Source of the DNA: Labilithrix luteola
GTDB lineage: Bacteria; Myxococcota_A; Polyangia; Polyangiales; Polyangiaceae
Length of the DNA stretch: 64,000 bases
Reading direction: 5' to 3'
Assembly: GCF_001263205.1 (NCBI RefSeq)
Contig: NZ_CP012333.1
Location: 11,637,501 to 11,701,500 of the forward strand
Below the pieces are notes generated by a model. It saw only the letters and a list, made by a program, of their open reading frames with translations, had not been told where the DNA came from and made no database searches. Below, piece after piece: positions 50,886 through 59,641 of this stretch. Every line of letters starts with the position of its first letter. Position 1 is the first letter of the stretch. Both the position numbers and the translations under genes were made by a program.

Positions 50886-51956
50886 TCACGGCAGACGGAC
50901 CGCGGCTCGTGGAACCCATGCGCCGTCCTCGGGATCCGAGCCGACGACGCGGTCGCTGAGCAGGCGGACCCACGTTGCGTCCGGCTTCGGAACCTCGACC
51001 GTGAGCTCGGCGTCGGCGGTGGTGGCCCACTGCCTTCCGCCTGGCGTCGCGTAGACGGGCGTGCCGGGGATCACCGTCGCGACGACGACGCGCGAGCGCT
51101 TGAGACGAAGATCGCCTCGCGCGTTGCCCGTCCACAATCCCGGGCCGGCCATGGCATTGCCGCCGGAACCACAAGACTCCCCCAGCGCGACCGTCGTGTC
51201 GATGGTCTCCGTGCGTTCGCCGAGGATCTCCCGCCTCGTCCGCCATTCGCAGTAGGTCGGCTCGCGGAGCGCGTCGGTTGCAACCCAACCGTCGATCCGC
51301 GTTCCATTGGTCCACGCTCGAACGACGTGACTCAGCCCTCCACGAGTCTCCGTCTCGAACAGCACGAGGCCACTGCCTGCGAGTCGAATGGGCGAGGGCC
51401 CCGAATCGACCTTCGGACGAAGCTCCGTGTCCCGCTCGAGAATTCGCGGGACGCCGGACGGAGCAGAGATAGACGCATCGTTTCGCGTGACGAAGGCGTG
51501 CTGGACGAGCTCGTCGCAAGCGACGGCGACGCCACGGATCGTCACGTTCGAGCCGGGCTCCATGGGCAGCTCGACGTCCGCTTCGAGGAGCCGCCCCGTT
51601 CCCGCGTGCGCTTGCACGGCGACCGACCCCGCCGCGAGAGAGAGGCCGCCGAGGTCCTTGGCGTGCTTCAAGTCGAAGAGCCCGATCGGCTCGACGCGAC
51701 CGCGGAAGGCAAGCGGGCGGGTCACCTCGGCGCGATAGCTCGGTACCTCGACGGTGGCGTCGACGCCGTAGGCGAAGATTCGATGCGAAGCGCCGTCCGG
51801 CTCGGCCGTGACGGAGACGTTCTCCAGTACGAAACGGCAGCTCGGGGGCGGTGGCTGTTCGACCGCAACGACGTTGGCAGGACGCGGCGGCGCCGACCGA
51901 CACGACGTCGAGGCCGCCAAGCAGATCATCCCACACGCCCAAGCGCGCACGCCCAT
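50886..51956 (-). CDS. Predicted lipoprotein, possible SH3-like C-terminus
   Basis: 356 residues from the ATG at 51956. The leader MGVRAWACGMICLAASTSC ends in a lipobox. The central part is strand-rich (FVLENVSVTAEPDGASHRIF, LAAGSVAVQAHAGTGRLLEA). The C-terminal segment VIPGTPVYATPGGRQWATT, then VEVPKPDATWVRLLSDRVVG, resembles an SH3-type repeat of cell-envelope proteins. No enzyme motif is visible. An envelope location is inferred from the lipobox. Confidence 0.75.
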   Translation of the reverse strand: MGVRAWACGMICLAASTSCRSAPPRPANVVAVEQPPPPSCRFVLENVSVTAEPDGASHRIFAYGVDATVEVPSYRAEVTRPLAFRGRVEPIGLFDLKHAKDLGGLSLAAGSVAVQAHAGTGRLLEADVELPMEPGSNVTIRGVAVACDELVQHAFVTRNDASISAPSGVPRILERDTELRPKVDSGPSPIRLAGSGLVLFETETRGGLSHVVRAWTNGTRIDGWVATDALREPTYCEWRTRREILGERTETIDTTVALGESCGSGGNAMAGPGLWTGNARGDLRLKRSRVVVATVIPGTPVYATPGGRQWATTADAELTVEVPKPDATWVRLLSDRVVGSDPEDGAWVPRAAVRLP

Positions 51957-52034
51957 CGATTCCGGAGCATATCGCGTGTGCGACCGGCGAGTGGCACCAA
52001 CATGCCGATGGGCGGCGAACCATGGCAAGCAAGC

Positions 52035-52620
52035 TCAGTCTCCGGATGACGGCTCTGCCGCGAGCACCTCACCAAGGCCGACGGGATGAAACAGCGTGAG
52101 AGCGTTGGCGGTCAGGCCGAGTCCCGCCAACGTGTCGGCGCTGTTGATCGACGCGAGAAACCCCGACGACAAATCCTCGAGCGAGAGAGTCTCCAATCTG
52201 TAACCGGGCCAGCGCTCGAGCCATTCAGCGGGATCGTCGCGGCTCGCCCAGTATCGGGACGAAGTCCTGGCCCTTCGGTGTGACACCATCCGCCCAGTGT
52301 TGTTCTTCATCGGAGTAGAGCGCGATGGCGCCCGCCTCTTTCACTCGCCGAGCAAACGTCAGAAAATCTGCCGCAAGCCCACCGCCCTCCACACTGCCGG
52401 CCCCAATGACTTCTCGCTCCCATGTATGGATGTGGGCAACGAATCCATCCAGCTTCGCCTGCTCGAAGAACTCCCTTCCTTCTGGATTATCAAGATAGGT
52501 CAAGTCTGACACGACCTCCTCGAGCACCGTCCTCGCCACACCCCAGCCTTCAGCAGCCAGCTTGCGTGCAAGGAGCCTTCGCTGGCTGCTGGGTTCGTCC
52601 GGAAGTGAGATGTTTTTCAT
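52035..52620 (-). pseudogene. Uncharacterised gene with an internal frameshift
   Basis: The first part starts at an ATG at 52620: MKNISLPDEPSSQRRLLARK, LEEVVSDLTYLDNPEGREFF, AGAIALYSDEEQHWADGVTP, GQDFVPILGEP. That frame stops at about 52225, but another frame continues without a break with DPAEWLERWPGYRLETLSLE and SADTLAGLGLTANALTLFHP to 52035. One extra base near 52245 explains the break. The joined product would be about 195 residues. Function unknown. Confidence 0.5.
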
Positions 52621-52894
52621 TCCGTCGATCTGGGCTTGCTTCCACGCGCATTGAACCGCGTCTTCTTCAGCCCGTCTACTCGTTCGCCGTTCTGTTTGAA
52701 GAGCGTCGTTCCGAGCTGCCGGAGACAGGAGGAAGCGTTCGAGCTCGAGAGCGATGAAACGGCCACTGCGTCGTACGGAATTACAAAATGCATTTGCCAG
52801 AAAGAAGATCTTCAACGGACTTGCGAACACATATTATGTGATTAGTTTTCCGGGCTCGAGCTCGCAGGGTGTAGGGGCGAACAGGGAGGGGCGT

Positions 52895-54328
52895 ATGAAC
52901 GAACGGGATCGGGCCGAGGGCGAACAGCTCACTGGGCAGACGCGGCAGGCGTGGCGTCGGACCGTGGACGAGTGGCTGTGCGAGAAGATTGGCAGCGGAG
53001 GAGAGCCGGCGAGAGGCTTTGTCCATGCGGACGCGGCGCCGAGACTTCTCGCGGAGGTCTCGAATGAAGAGATTCTCCTCGATGTGAAGTCGTTCGTCGG
53101 CGCGGAGCGGCGGTCGCTCGCAAGGGTGATCGTCTATCTCGTCGAGATCGAAGAGCGACGACTCCATCTCGAGCTCGCGTGTTCCTCGATGTTCGATTTT
53201 TGCACGCGAAAACTCGGCTTCAGCGAGGGAGAAGCGTTTCGACGGCTCGCGGCCGCGCGTCTCGTTCGGCGTTTGCCAGTGCTGCTGGACGCCATTGCCT
53301 CGGGCCGAATCCATCTCTCGAGTCTCGTGCTTCTGCGCGACCTTCTCACGGAGAGCAATGTCGACGAGATCGTCGCTGCCGCGAGCGGCAAAAAGAAGCG
53401 CGAGGTCGAAGAGCTCGTGGCACGAATGGCGCCGAAGCCCGACGTCCAAGCGTCGATTCGGAAGCTGCCGGACCGTCGGCCGTCTTCTTCGACCACTTCG
53501 TCGCAGGCGCCCACACCAAGCCGCGTGCCGCCATCGCAGCTACAGGCCATCGCGGAGCGGCGTTACAAAGTACAACTCACTGCCAACGAGGTCCTTCGCG
53601 ACAAGCTGGAGCTCGCGCGTGCTCTCATGAGTCACCAAAATCCGAGTGGAGATCTCGCGGTCATCGTCGAACGCGCCGTCGAGCTGCTGATCGAGAAACT
53701 CTCGAAAGAGAAACTCGGTACGACCTCGCGAGCGCGCCGAAGCAAGCCGTCGGCGAAGCACGGGTACGTCACGCACGCGGCCCGACGGGAAGCGTTCGAG
53801 CGTGACGGTATGCAATGTTCGTTCGTCGGCGAAAACGGCGAGCGGTGTCCAGCGCGCTCGTTTCTCGAAATCGATCACGTAACGGCCCGGGCACTGGGCG
53901 GCAGTGGCGAGGCCGAGAACCTCCGCGTCCTATGCCGAGCGCACAACCGCGACGCTGCCGAGCGCGTGTTCGGTCGCTCGCACGTCGAAGCCCGGATCCG
54001 GACCTCCCGAAAGCGCTCTACGCGAAGGCCGGATCGCAACGCACCGTCCGCCGGACCGCCCAGCGTTTCCCAGCGCAAGTGCAACGACGCGAGAGCAGCC
54101 ACCTCTACAGCGTCGACGTCGTTCATCGGTGAGACGAGACACGTCGCGCCCGAGCAAACGCAAGACGGCGACGCGCGGAAACACGTACGCACCGCGCTGC
54201 TCTCGCTGGGCTTCCGTGGCTCCGAAGCCGACCGCGCTCTCCTCGTGATCGACCGAAAGGAGTACGACGAGCCGTGGCGGCGGCCGATCGAGACACTCGT
54301 CTGTGAAGCCCTCGGCATCCTCACATGA
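52895..54328 (+). CDS. HNH endonuclease with RuvA-C-like tail
   Basis: 477 residues from the ATG at 52895, chosen for GGGAGGGG upstream; an upstream ATG at 52754 lacks support. Residues about 40-190 are a helical DUF222-like region (EERRLHLELACSSMFDFCTR, KLGFSEGEAFRRLAAARLVR). The HNH motif at about 345-390 reads FVGENGERCPARSFLEIDHV, then ARALGGSGEAENLRVLCRAH, then N. The last 50 residues (VRTALLSLGFRGSEADRALL) resemble the RuvA C-terminal helix bundle. This combination is known from myxobacterial HNH proteins; their substrate is unknown. Confidence 0.9.
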   Translation: MNERDRAEGEQLTGQTRQAWRRTVDEWLCEKIGSGGEPARGFVHADAAPRLLAEVSNEEILLDVKSFVGAERRSLARVIVYLVEIEERRLHLELACSSMFDFCTRKLGFSEGEAFRRLAAARLVRRLPVLLDAIASGRIHLSSLVLLRDLLTESNVDEIVAAASGKKKREVEELVARMAPKPDVQASIRKLPDRRPSSSTTSSQAPTPSRVPPSQLQAIAERRYKVQLTANEVLRDKLELARALMSHQNPSGDLAVIVERAVELLIEKLSKEKLGTTSRARRSKPSAKHGYVTHAARREAFERDGMQCSFVGENGERCPARSFLEIDHVTARALGGSGEAENLRVLCRAHNRDAAERVFGRSHVEARIRTSRKRSTRRPDRNAPSAGPPSVSQRKCNDARAATSTASTSFIGETRHVAPEQTQDGDARKHVRTALLSLGFRGSEADRALLVIDRKEYDEPWRRPIETLVCEALGILT

Positions 54329-54409
54329 CTCGCTCATGAGACGTTGCTGGCTTGCGCTCGACTTCGCTGTCCCCGGCGGCGGCTTCCCTCGCACCGGGGC
54401 GCGCTGGCA

Positions 54410-55324
54410 TCAGATGCACGTCTCGAAACGCGAAAGCGCCTCCTCGATCGTTAGAACCGCGGGATCGTAGAGGCCGTAGCCAAGCAGACTGCCCGTGGCG
54501 ATGCGCAGCTCGGCGTGCGGACTTGGCGGAAGCGTGCGAAGGAGCTCGCGCAGCTTGGACTTCCGCGGCTTGTGGTTGACCAGCACGAGCAACAGCATCG
54601 GCACCTCATCGCTGAAGCTCACGAGATCCTTCTTGCACTCCATGAGCCCCAGCGCGCGCTTCTGATTGAACACCCTCACCATCTCGAGCTTCAGGCCCGC
54701 GACGTTGTCGGGGTTGGCCAAGTGGGCGTTCACGTCGGCGACGTGCGCATGAAGACCAGCGACGCCGTCGAGTGCGTCGTCGCCGTATTTCACCTCCCCG
54801 AGCACGAGGCGTCGACCATCAGCCTTCTTGCGCTCGAGCGCGGTCGAGGCCCAATGCACGGCGACGAGATCGAATCGCCCGTGGTCGTTCGCATACTCGA
54901 TATCGCAGACGTAGAAATCGGTGTCACCGGCTTGGCCGCCCAGGTTGTTGTCGCGGAGGAGCTGCTGCTGGACCTCGCGCTCGTCCTTGGCGTGCCTACC
55001 GAGCCACAGGTCCATGGCCTCCTTCAACCTGGGCAGCGCGGTGATCCACGCGGCGACGTCGGCGGGCTGCCGCAAACGAGGCGACGGCATCGGTGGCGCG
55101 GCCCCCTCGAAGTACTTGGGGTCGAAGAAGGCCGAGTAGCCTCCAGCGGCCGGGGAGACCCGCATCACGTTCCCGCCACGGTAGTAGACGTTGATGTAGT
55201 CCTCGCGCAGCTCGAGGCAGAGAGTCCGATCCCGCTCGACGCGCTCTCGGAGCGGCGCAAGGAGACCTCCCTCTAGGTCCGCGAAGAAGTCGGGGCTCAG
55301 TCCACGGCGCGCGATAACGGTCAT
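54410..55324 (-). CDS. Predicted PD-(D/E)XK nuclease-like protein
   Basis: 304 residues from the ATG at 55324, preceded by GGGAG. The centre holds FYVCDIEYANDHGRFDLVAV followed by RRLVLGEVKYGDDALDG. A D-x(n)-ExK spacing after a hydrophobic strand is the PD-(D/E)XK signature, here D in RFDLVA and EVK. The rest is mixed (LREDYINVYYRGGNVMRVSP, VPMLLLVLVNHKPRKSKLRE). I do not know the family. About 53 bp of its start region is duplicated at 26367-26419, so it has had at least one more copy. Confidence 0.7.
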   Translation of the reverse strand: MTVIARRGLSPDFFADLEGGLLAPLRERVERDRTLCLELREDYINVYYRGGNVMRVSPAAGGYSAFFDPKYFEGAAPPMPSPRLRQPADVAAWITALPRLKEAMDLWLGRHAKDEREVQQQLLRDNNLGGQAGDTDFYVCDIEYANDHGRFDLVAVHWASTALERKKADGRRLVLGEVKYGDDALDGVAGLHAHVADVNAHLANPDNVAGLKLEMVRVFNQKRALGLMECKKDLVSFSDEVPMLLLVLVNHKPRKSKLRELLRTLPPSPHAELRIATGSLLGYGLYDPAVLTIEEALSRFETCI

Positions 55325-55351
55325 CGCTCCCATCCTACGCCGTCGGGTCAC

Positions 55352-55749
55352 CCCATCGCGAGACGCCCGCCCCTAACCCCTTCTTCGCGGCTCGCCGTTT
55401 ACGAATTTGCGGGGCATGCGCTTCATTGGAACTTCTACGAGCGGGTCGGCCGTCAGCGCTATCAGCGGACTTTGGATCATCCAGACGACCCAAGACGCTT
55501 GAAGGTCCATGTCCCCGCTATTGCCAGCGCCGCCCCCGGCGCGCACTGCTTCGGAGCTCGCACGCGCCCGCGGGAATTCCGGCATCACGCATCCATCTTG
55601 CAGAACGCTGCGAATGATCCAGAGCACCCCCTCGAACAGGACACCGGACGCGCTGTGGTCGCGAACATCCCAAGTCTTCGAGGGCTCCTCAATTCCTTGC
55701 ACGAGGACAATCTAGCAACGAAGAGGTCCGTCGATCGACGTCGACTACC
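55352..55749. other. Gap with ambiguous reading frames
   Basis: A minus-strand frame 55373-55702 (VLFEGVLWIIRSVLQDGCVM, WVVWMIQSPLIALTADPLVE) competes with a plus-strand frame (HWNFYERVGRQRYQRTLDHP) that has no start. Neither shows a known motif or ribosome site. I regard this as probably a decayed gene of uncertain strand. Confidence 0.3.
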
Positions 55750-56343
55750 TCAGAGCGCTCGTTCCATGCGCAGCAGCTGCGGGGAACCGGGGCGACGTCC
55801 AGTCGTGTGCCATCCCATGCGCTCATAGAAGCCTCTCGCCTGCACGTTGGTCTCGCTGACGTACAAGTACGCCCGGTCGAATCCCGCGCTTCGGAAGAGC
55901 GCAATCGAGTACTCGTGTTCGAGGCGCCCGAGCCCGGTGCCGCGGAGATCGGGGCGCACGTAGAAGAGGTTTACGTAGCCAAGATCGCCATCGGAGCGTA
56001 GCTCCACTTGGCCGACGCAATCGTCCGCACGCCAGACGTGAGCGCAGCTGCCCGGCCACGCCTCTGACCGCTCGGCGAGCTTCCGGAGGTACGCTTCTCC
56101 ACCCGCGCCCGCATCGCGCCAGAACTCGTTGGCATCTCCGAACGACGCCTCATACGAATCCGCGCGGAACTCAAGGCACAGCGCGGCGTCGCGCGCGATG
56201 TCGATGGGACGGAACGAGAGTGAAGGCTTGTCCGTTATCACTGGGTCAACTCGGTGGAGGTAGCGATTTCGATCAGCAAGGTGGAAGCGCGCTGCCAGAC
56301 TCGTCGCGAGCGGCGCTGCCCGCAACAAGATCGGCGTATGCAC
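55750..56343 (-). CDS. GNAT-family acetyltransferase
   Basis: 197 residues; the first 40 may be over-long and the domain begins near LSFRPIDIARDAALCLEFRA. The acetyl-CoA site is YVNLFYVRPDLRGTGLGRLE (RxxGxG/A), and the closing motif AYLYVSETNVQARGFYERMG with WHTTGRR is typical of the fold. Substrate unknown. It lies 19 bp downstream of the small gene at 56363-56638. Confidence 0.86.
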   Translation of the reverse strand: MHTPILLRAAPLATSLAARFHLADRNRYLHRVDPVITDKPSLSFRPIDIARDAALCLEFRADSYEASFGDANEFWRDAGAGGEAYLRKLAERSEAWPGSCAHVWRADDCVGQVELRSDGDLGYVNLFYVRPDLRGTGLGRLEHEYSIALFRSAGFDRAYLYVSETNVQARGFYERMGWHTTGRRPGSPQLLRMERAL

Positions 56344-56362
56344 CCCGCGTGCGAGAAGCTCA

Positions 56363-56638
56363 TCACCAACCGATTTTGCGGTCGGTGGCTTCCTCGCCTT
56401 CGGCGATCACAGGTAGGGTTTCCAATCCAGGTAACGTTGACTCTTCAACGGCTTCAACCATGGAGCTGAGAAGCAACACCTCGGCTCTCTTGGCGTAACT
56501 CTCGGCCAATCTATCCCCCCACTCCTTCGAGGACTCTGGCGTCGTGCCATCAACAATAAAAACGGCAGGCCATTCGTAGTCCGGATCGTCCCGTGGGAAC
56601 GAAAGGTCTCTAAACCAAACTATATATACGCATTTCAT
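56363..56638 (-). CDS. Small uncharacterised protein
   Basis: 91 residues: MKCVYIVWFRDLSFPRDDPD, YEWPAVFIVDGTTPESSKEW and GDRLAESYAKRAEVLLLSSM. It looks like a compact alpha/beta protein with a low-GC 5' end, unlike its neighbours. The family was not recognised. Probably co-transcribed with the acetyltransferase. Confidence 0.55.
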   Translation of the reverse strand: MKCVYIVWFRDLSFPRDDPDYEWPAVFIVDGTTPESSKEWGDRLAESYAKRAEVLLLSSMVEAVEESTLPGLETLPVIAEGEEATDRKIGW

Positions 56639-57270
56639 ACCCCAAGAATCCCCTGATGAACGTTACCCCACGGCGCACCAAGAATCTCGCCGAATTTGTC
56701 TATGAAGACACGAACCTCAGCGTAATTGCCTGCGCGCTGAGGTCATTCTCCGCGACCAACTCAGACGTTATGTGCCGCCGCCCCCAGAGCGTGTGTCGAA
56801 GGTCGTCCAGTATCGGTCGATTTGGCCATGGTCCCCGCGGCCCTCTCCGACGCGCGCGGCGAACGTCGCAAGCCCCTCATCGAGAGACCTCGGTGGACTC
56901 GACCTCGACGGCTCCCACGACCTCGGAATCCGCGGGGGCCGCCGCGGCTCTGAGAGTCACGTGGCCTCGATATGGCTTCCCGTCACCGCCAAGGCGGGTG
57001 ACGCTCGATCAATGGCGGCGATGCACGGCGCCCGCGATGGTGTTCGGGAATGCGCATCGTCGTGCTCCGCGCGCGCAAAGTTCGCTTGGATCGAAGCGCG
57101 CGTGTGGACGGCGGCCCTCGTCACGGCTGACCTCGATCGCCATGCGTGGCTCGTCGACGCTGCGCCGGCGTGCTGAAGCTGCTATTTCAACGAGTCATGG
57201 CGTCGTCCGCGACCGTTCGCTCGCCTCGCGATGCGCGGCGGGCCTGCGCGCCGGGACACGCGTAGACGCG
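56639..57270. other. Long gap upstream of locus B with decayed minus-strand frame
   Basis: 632 bp. A minus-strand frame stopping near 56880 reads VTRLGGDGKPYRGHVTLRAA and SEVVGAVEVESTEVSR, and a different frame just upstream reads DEPRMAIEVSRDEGRRPHAR and RCAFPNTIAGAVHRRH. Together they look like one decayed gene with a frameshift near 57005, but the family is unknown. The promoter of locus B should be in the right half. Confidence 0.4.
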
Positions 57271-58311
57271 ATGCGGGGCGAACGTCGTTCACGGCAGCGT
57301 TGCGTCGTGCTGGCGGTGGGGGCGCTGGTCGGGCTCGCATCGAACCGCGCGTCGGCGCAGGAGCGATCGGAGCTCCGAACACGGATCTCCTTCTCGGCGC
57401 CCTCGACGTGTCCGGACGAACAACGGTTCCGCGCGCTCCTCGCGCAGCACTCCGAGGCGATCGTCGATGACGACGCTCCGATTACGCTCCGCATCGAGGT
57501 GACGAAAGACGAAAAGGGCCATCGCGGGCGGGTCGCGCTGCTCACCGTCGAGGAGGAAGGCACGCGAGAGGTCGCCGCCAAACGATGCGAGGACGTCGTG
57601 CGAGGACTCGCACTGTTCTCGGCCATCGCGCTCGATGCGTACCTCGAACGTCTCGCCGCCGAGGCGCATGCACCGCCCGCTCCCCCTCCCGCCCCGCCGT
57701 CGCTGCCCGTCGTGGAGCAAGAACAAGCCTCGCGCGCGGTGACGAGCGACGCGCCGCGCAAACGCATCGCCAGGCCTCCCGCGTCGCGATCGGTCGTCGT
57801 CGACGGCGCGGTCGGCTTCGCCCTCGGCGCGCGAAATGCCGCTGGCTCAGGTCTCGTCTACGGGGCGGGGGTGTCCGGCGAATTGGGGATCATGCACCGG
57901 TTTCGATCGTCGCTTCGTGCGGGCCTGAATCTCGGGGCGCGCGTGCCGGAGACGCACCGCGAAGGCACGCTCTCCTTCGGCATGGCGTGGCTGCAGATCG
58001 ACGCCTGCCCGGGATGGGTCGCGTTCGGGCGCACGTTCAGCGCTGCGGTGTGCCCGAGCGCGGAGATCGGTGTGCAACGCGCCGCGCTGGACGACATCGC
58101 CATGGGGCGGACAGAGCTCCGGCCATGGCTCTCGCTCGGCGGGGTGGGCCGCATGCGTGCGGCGCTCGGCAATACGGTCGAGCTCGAAGCGTCCGTGGGG
58201 CTGGTCGCGCCCGTCCTTCGCTACGATTTCCTCACCATCGGCGGTGAGGTGTTCGCCACGCCGAACCTCGTCCCTACGGCCACCTTCGGCGCCGTTTTGC
58301 CGATCTTCTGA
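57271..58311 (+). CDS. Secreted barrel-like protein, locus B (paralogue of 27082-28164)
   Basis: 346 residues from the ATG at 57271. A signal peptide (CVVLAVGALVGLASNRASA) leads into SAPSTCPDEQRFRALLAQHS, GHRGRVALLTVEEEGTREVA and RCEDVVRGLALFSAIALDAY, which follow the same order as the locus A protein. After a Pro-rich linker near 135-150, a strand-rich part (VVVDGAVGFALGARNAAGSG, FGMAWLQIDACPGWVAFGRT) ends in Phe, consistent with an outer-membrane barrel. It precedes the ECF sigma gene by 74 bp, as in locus A (79 bp). Confidence 0.74.
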   Translation: MRGERRSRQRCVVLAVGALVGLASNRASAQERSELRTRISFSAPSTCPDEQRFRALLAQHSEAIVDDDAPITLRIEVTKDEKGHRGRVALLTVEEEGTREVAAKRCEDVVRGLALFSAIALDAYLERLAAEAHAPPAPPPAPPSLPVVEQEQASRAVTSDAPRKRIARPPASRSVVVDGAVGFALGARNAAGSGLVYGAGVSGELGIMHRFRSSLRAGLNLGARVPETHREGTLSFGMAWLQIDACPGWVAFGRTFSAAVCPSAEIGVQRAALDDIAMGRTELRPWLSLGGVGRMRAALGNTVELEASVGLVAPVLRYDFLTIGGEVFATPNLVPTATFGAVLPIF

Positions 58312-58385
58312 TCGCGCCGCCCGGAAATCGGGCAAGAGGATGACGATTTCGAAATCGGTTCGGCCTTGGTCGGCAGTCTCCGAGC

Positions 58386-58961
58386 GTGACGTACCTCGCT
58401 CGCACGGCGCTGCCCGTCCCTTCGTTGGAGCTTCGGGTGCACGACGAGCGACTGCGCACCGCCATCTCGGCCCACTACGGGGCCCTTCGTCGTGCCATCC
58501 GGCGCGTCGGGGTCCCCGAGTTCGAGGTGGACGACGTCGCCCAGGAGGCGTTTCTCGTCTTCCACCGAAAGGCGCCGTCGATCCACCCGAAGGCCGAACG
58601 GACCTTCCTCTACCAGTCCGCGTTTCGCATCGCCCTCTCGCGCCGGCGCGGGTTCGCACGCCGCCGCGAGGAGCTCGAACCTGCGTTCGAGCAGTTCGTC
58701 GCGGCGCGCCCGAACCCCGAAGAAGAAATGAGCCAGCAGCAGTCCCTCGAGATCCTCGACGGGATTCTCTCGGCGATGCCGTTGGAGCTCAGCATGATTT
58801 TCACTCTCTGCGAAATCGAACAGCTCTCCGTCCCCGACGCCGCCGAGATCCTCGATACCCCGCTCGGCACGGCAACCTCACGCCTCCGCCGCGCGCGCGA
58901 GGTCTTCGCCAAGCTCGCTGGGAAGGTGCGCGCGTCGCTCGCGAAAGGAGGCGCACGATGA
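58386..58961 (+). CDS. ECF-type RNA polymerase sigma factor, locus B
   Basis: 191 residues from a GTG at 58386. Region 2: HYGALRRAIRRVGVPEFEVD, DVAQEAFLVFHRKAPSIHPK, TFLYQSAFRIAL. Region 4: GILSAMPLELSMIFTLCEIE, QLSVPDAAEILDTPLGTATS. The stop overlaps the next ATG, which itself has AAAGGAGG upstream. Its own downstream lipoprotein genes are the natural regulon candidate. Confidence 0.9.
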   Translation: MTYLARTALPVPSLELRVHDERLRTAISAHYGALRRAIRRVGVPEFEVDDVAQEAFLVFHRKAPSIHPKAERTFLYQSAFRIALSRRRGFARRREELEPAFEQFVAARPNPEEEMSQQQSLEILDGILSAMPLELSMIFTLCEIEQLSVPDAAEILDTPLGTATSRLRRAREVFAKLAGKVRASLAKGGAR

Positions 58962-59641
58962 GCAACGAAGATCGCAGGTTCGTCGAGCAGCTCCTCGACG
59001 CTGCGCGGCACGACGAAGCGCCGGACGCGTCCGCGCGCCAGGCGCGGATCCACGAGCACGTGGTCCGTGCGGCTCCCGCGAGCGCTGGGCTCGCTGCGCG
59101 CGCGTTTCGTTCGTGGGGTGGCTTCGCCGTGGCGGGGCTCGGTGCGCTGGCGTTCGTCGGCGTCGTGGCCTCGGTGACCTCTCGGTCGGTGAAGCAGCCT
59201 CCGGCTCCGGCGATCGCCGCCGCGCCCTCGGTGCCGGTTCCTCCGGCCGCGAGTGCCTCGGTCGAGGTCGTCGCAGACGGCGAGCAAGTGCGTGGAACGT
59301 CGGTCTGGGAGCTCCCTTCGGTGCCCGCACCGAAGAAGGCCGTCGCGGCGCAAGGCGAAGATGCCGACCTCCTCGCGCTCGAGCTCGCGGCCCTGGAGGG
59401 CGCGCGAAAGAAGCTCCGCGAAGGTGACGCCGCCGGCGCACAGAAGCGCCTCACGGACTTCGACCGTCGCTTTCCGCATCCGCGCGTCGGCGACGAGGCA
59501 ACGGTCCTTCGCATCGAAGTCCTCTTCGCCCTCGGTCGTGGAGAGGATGCGCGCCGCCTCGGCCAGGCATTCGTCGCGACGCACCCGGACTCGATTTACC
59601 GCGCGCGCGTCGCCCAGCTCCTCGGAGATCCCTCGCGATGA
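58958..59641 (+). CDS. Single-pass membrane protein with periplasmic repeat-like domain, locus B
   Basis: 227 residues. Cytoplasmic N-part (RRFVEQLLDAARHDEAPDAS), one helix (WGGFAVAGLGALAFVGVVAS), Pro/Ala/Ser linker, then a helical tail (LLALELAALEGARKKLREGD, VLRIEVLFALGRGEDARRLG) resembling TPR or YbgF-like repeats. It matches the layout of 28828-29529. It is coupled to the sigma gene upstream and to the Cys-rich lipoprotein downstream by 4-bp overlaps, tighter than in locus A, where a 72-bp gap separates the latter. Confidence 0.7.
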   Translation: MSNEDRRFVEQLLDAARHDEAPDASARQARIHEHVVRAAPASAGLAARAFRSWGGFAVAGLGALAFVGVVASVTSRSVKQPPAPAIAAAPSVPVPPAASASVEVVADGEQVRGTSVWELPSVPAPKKAVAAQGEDADLLALELAALEGARKKLREGDAAGAQKRLTDFDRRFPHPRVGDEATVLRIEVLFALGRGEDARRLGQAFVATHPDSIYRARVAQLLGDPSR

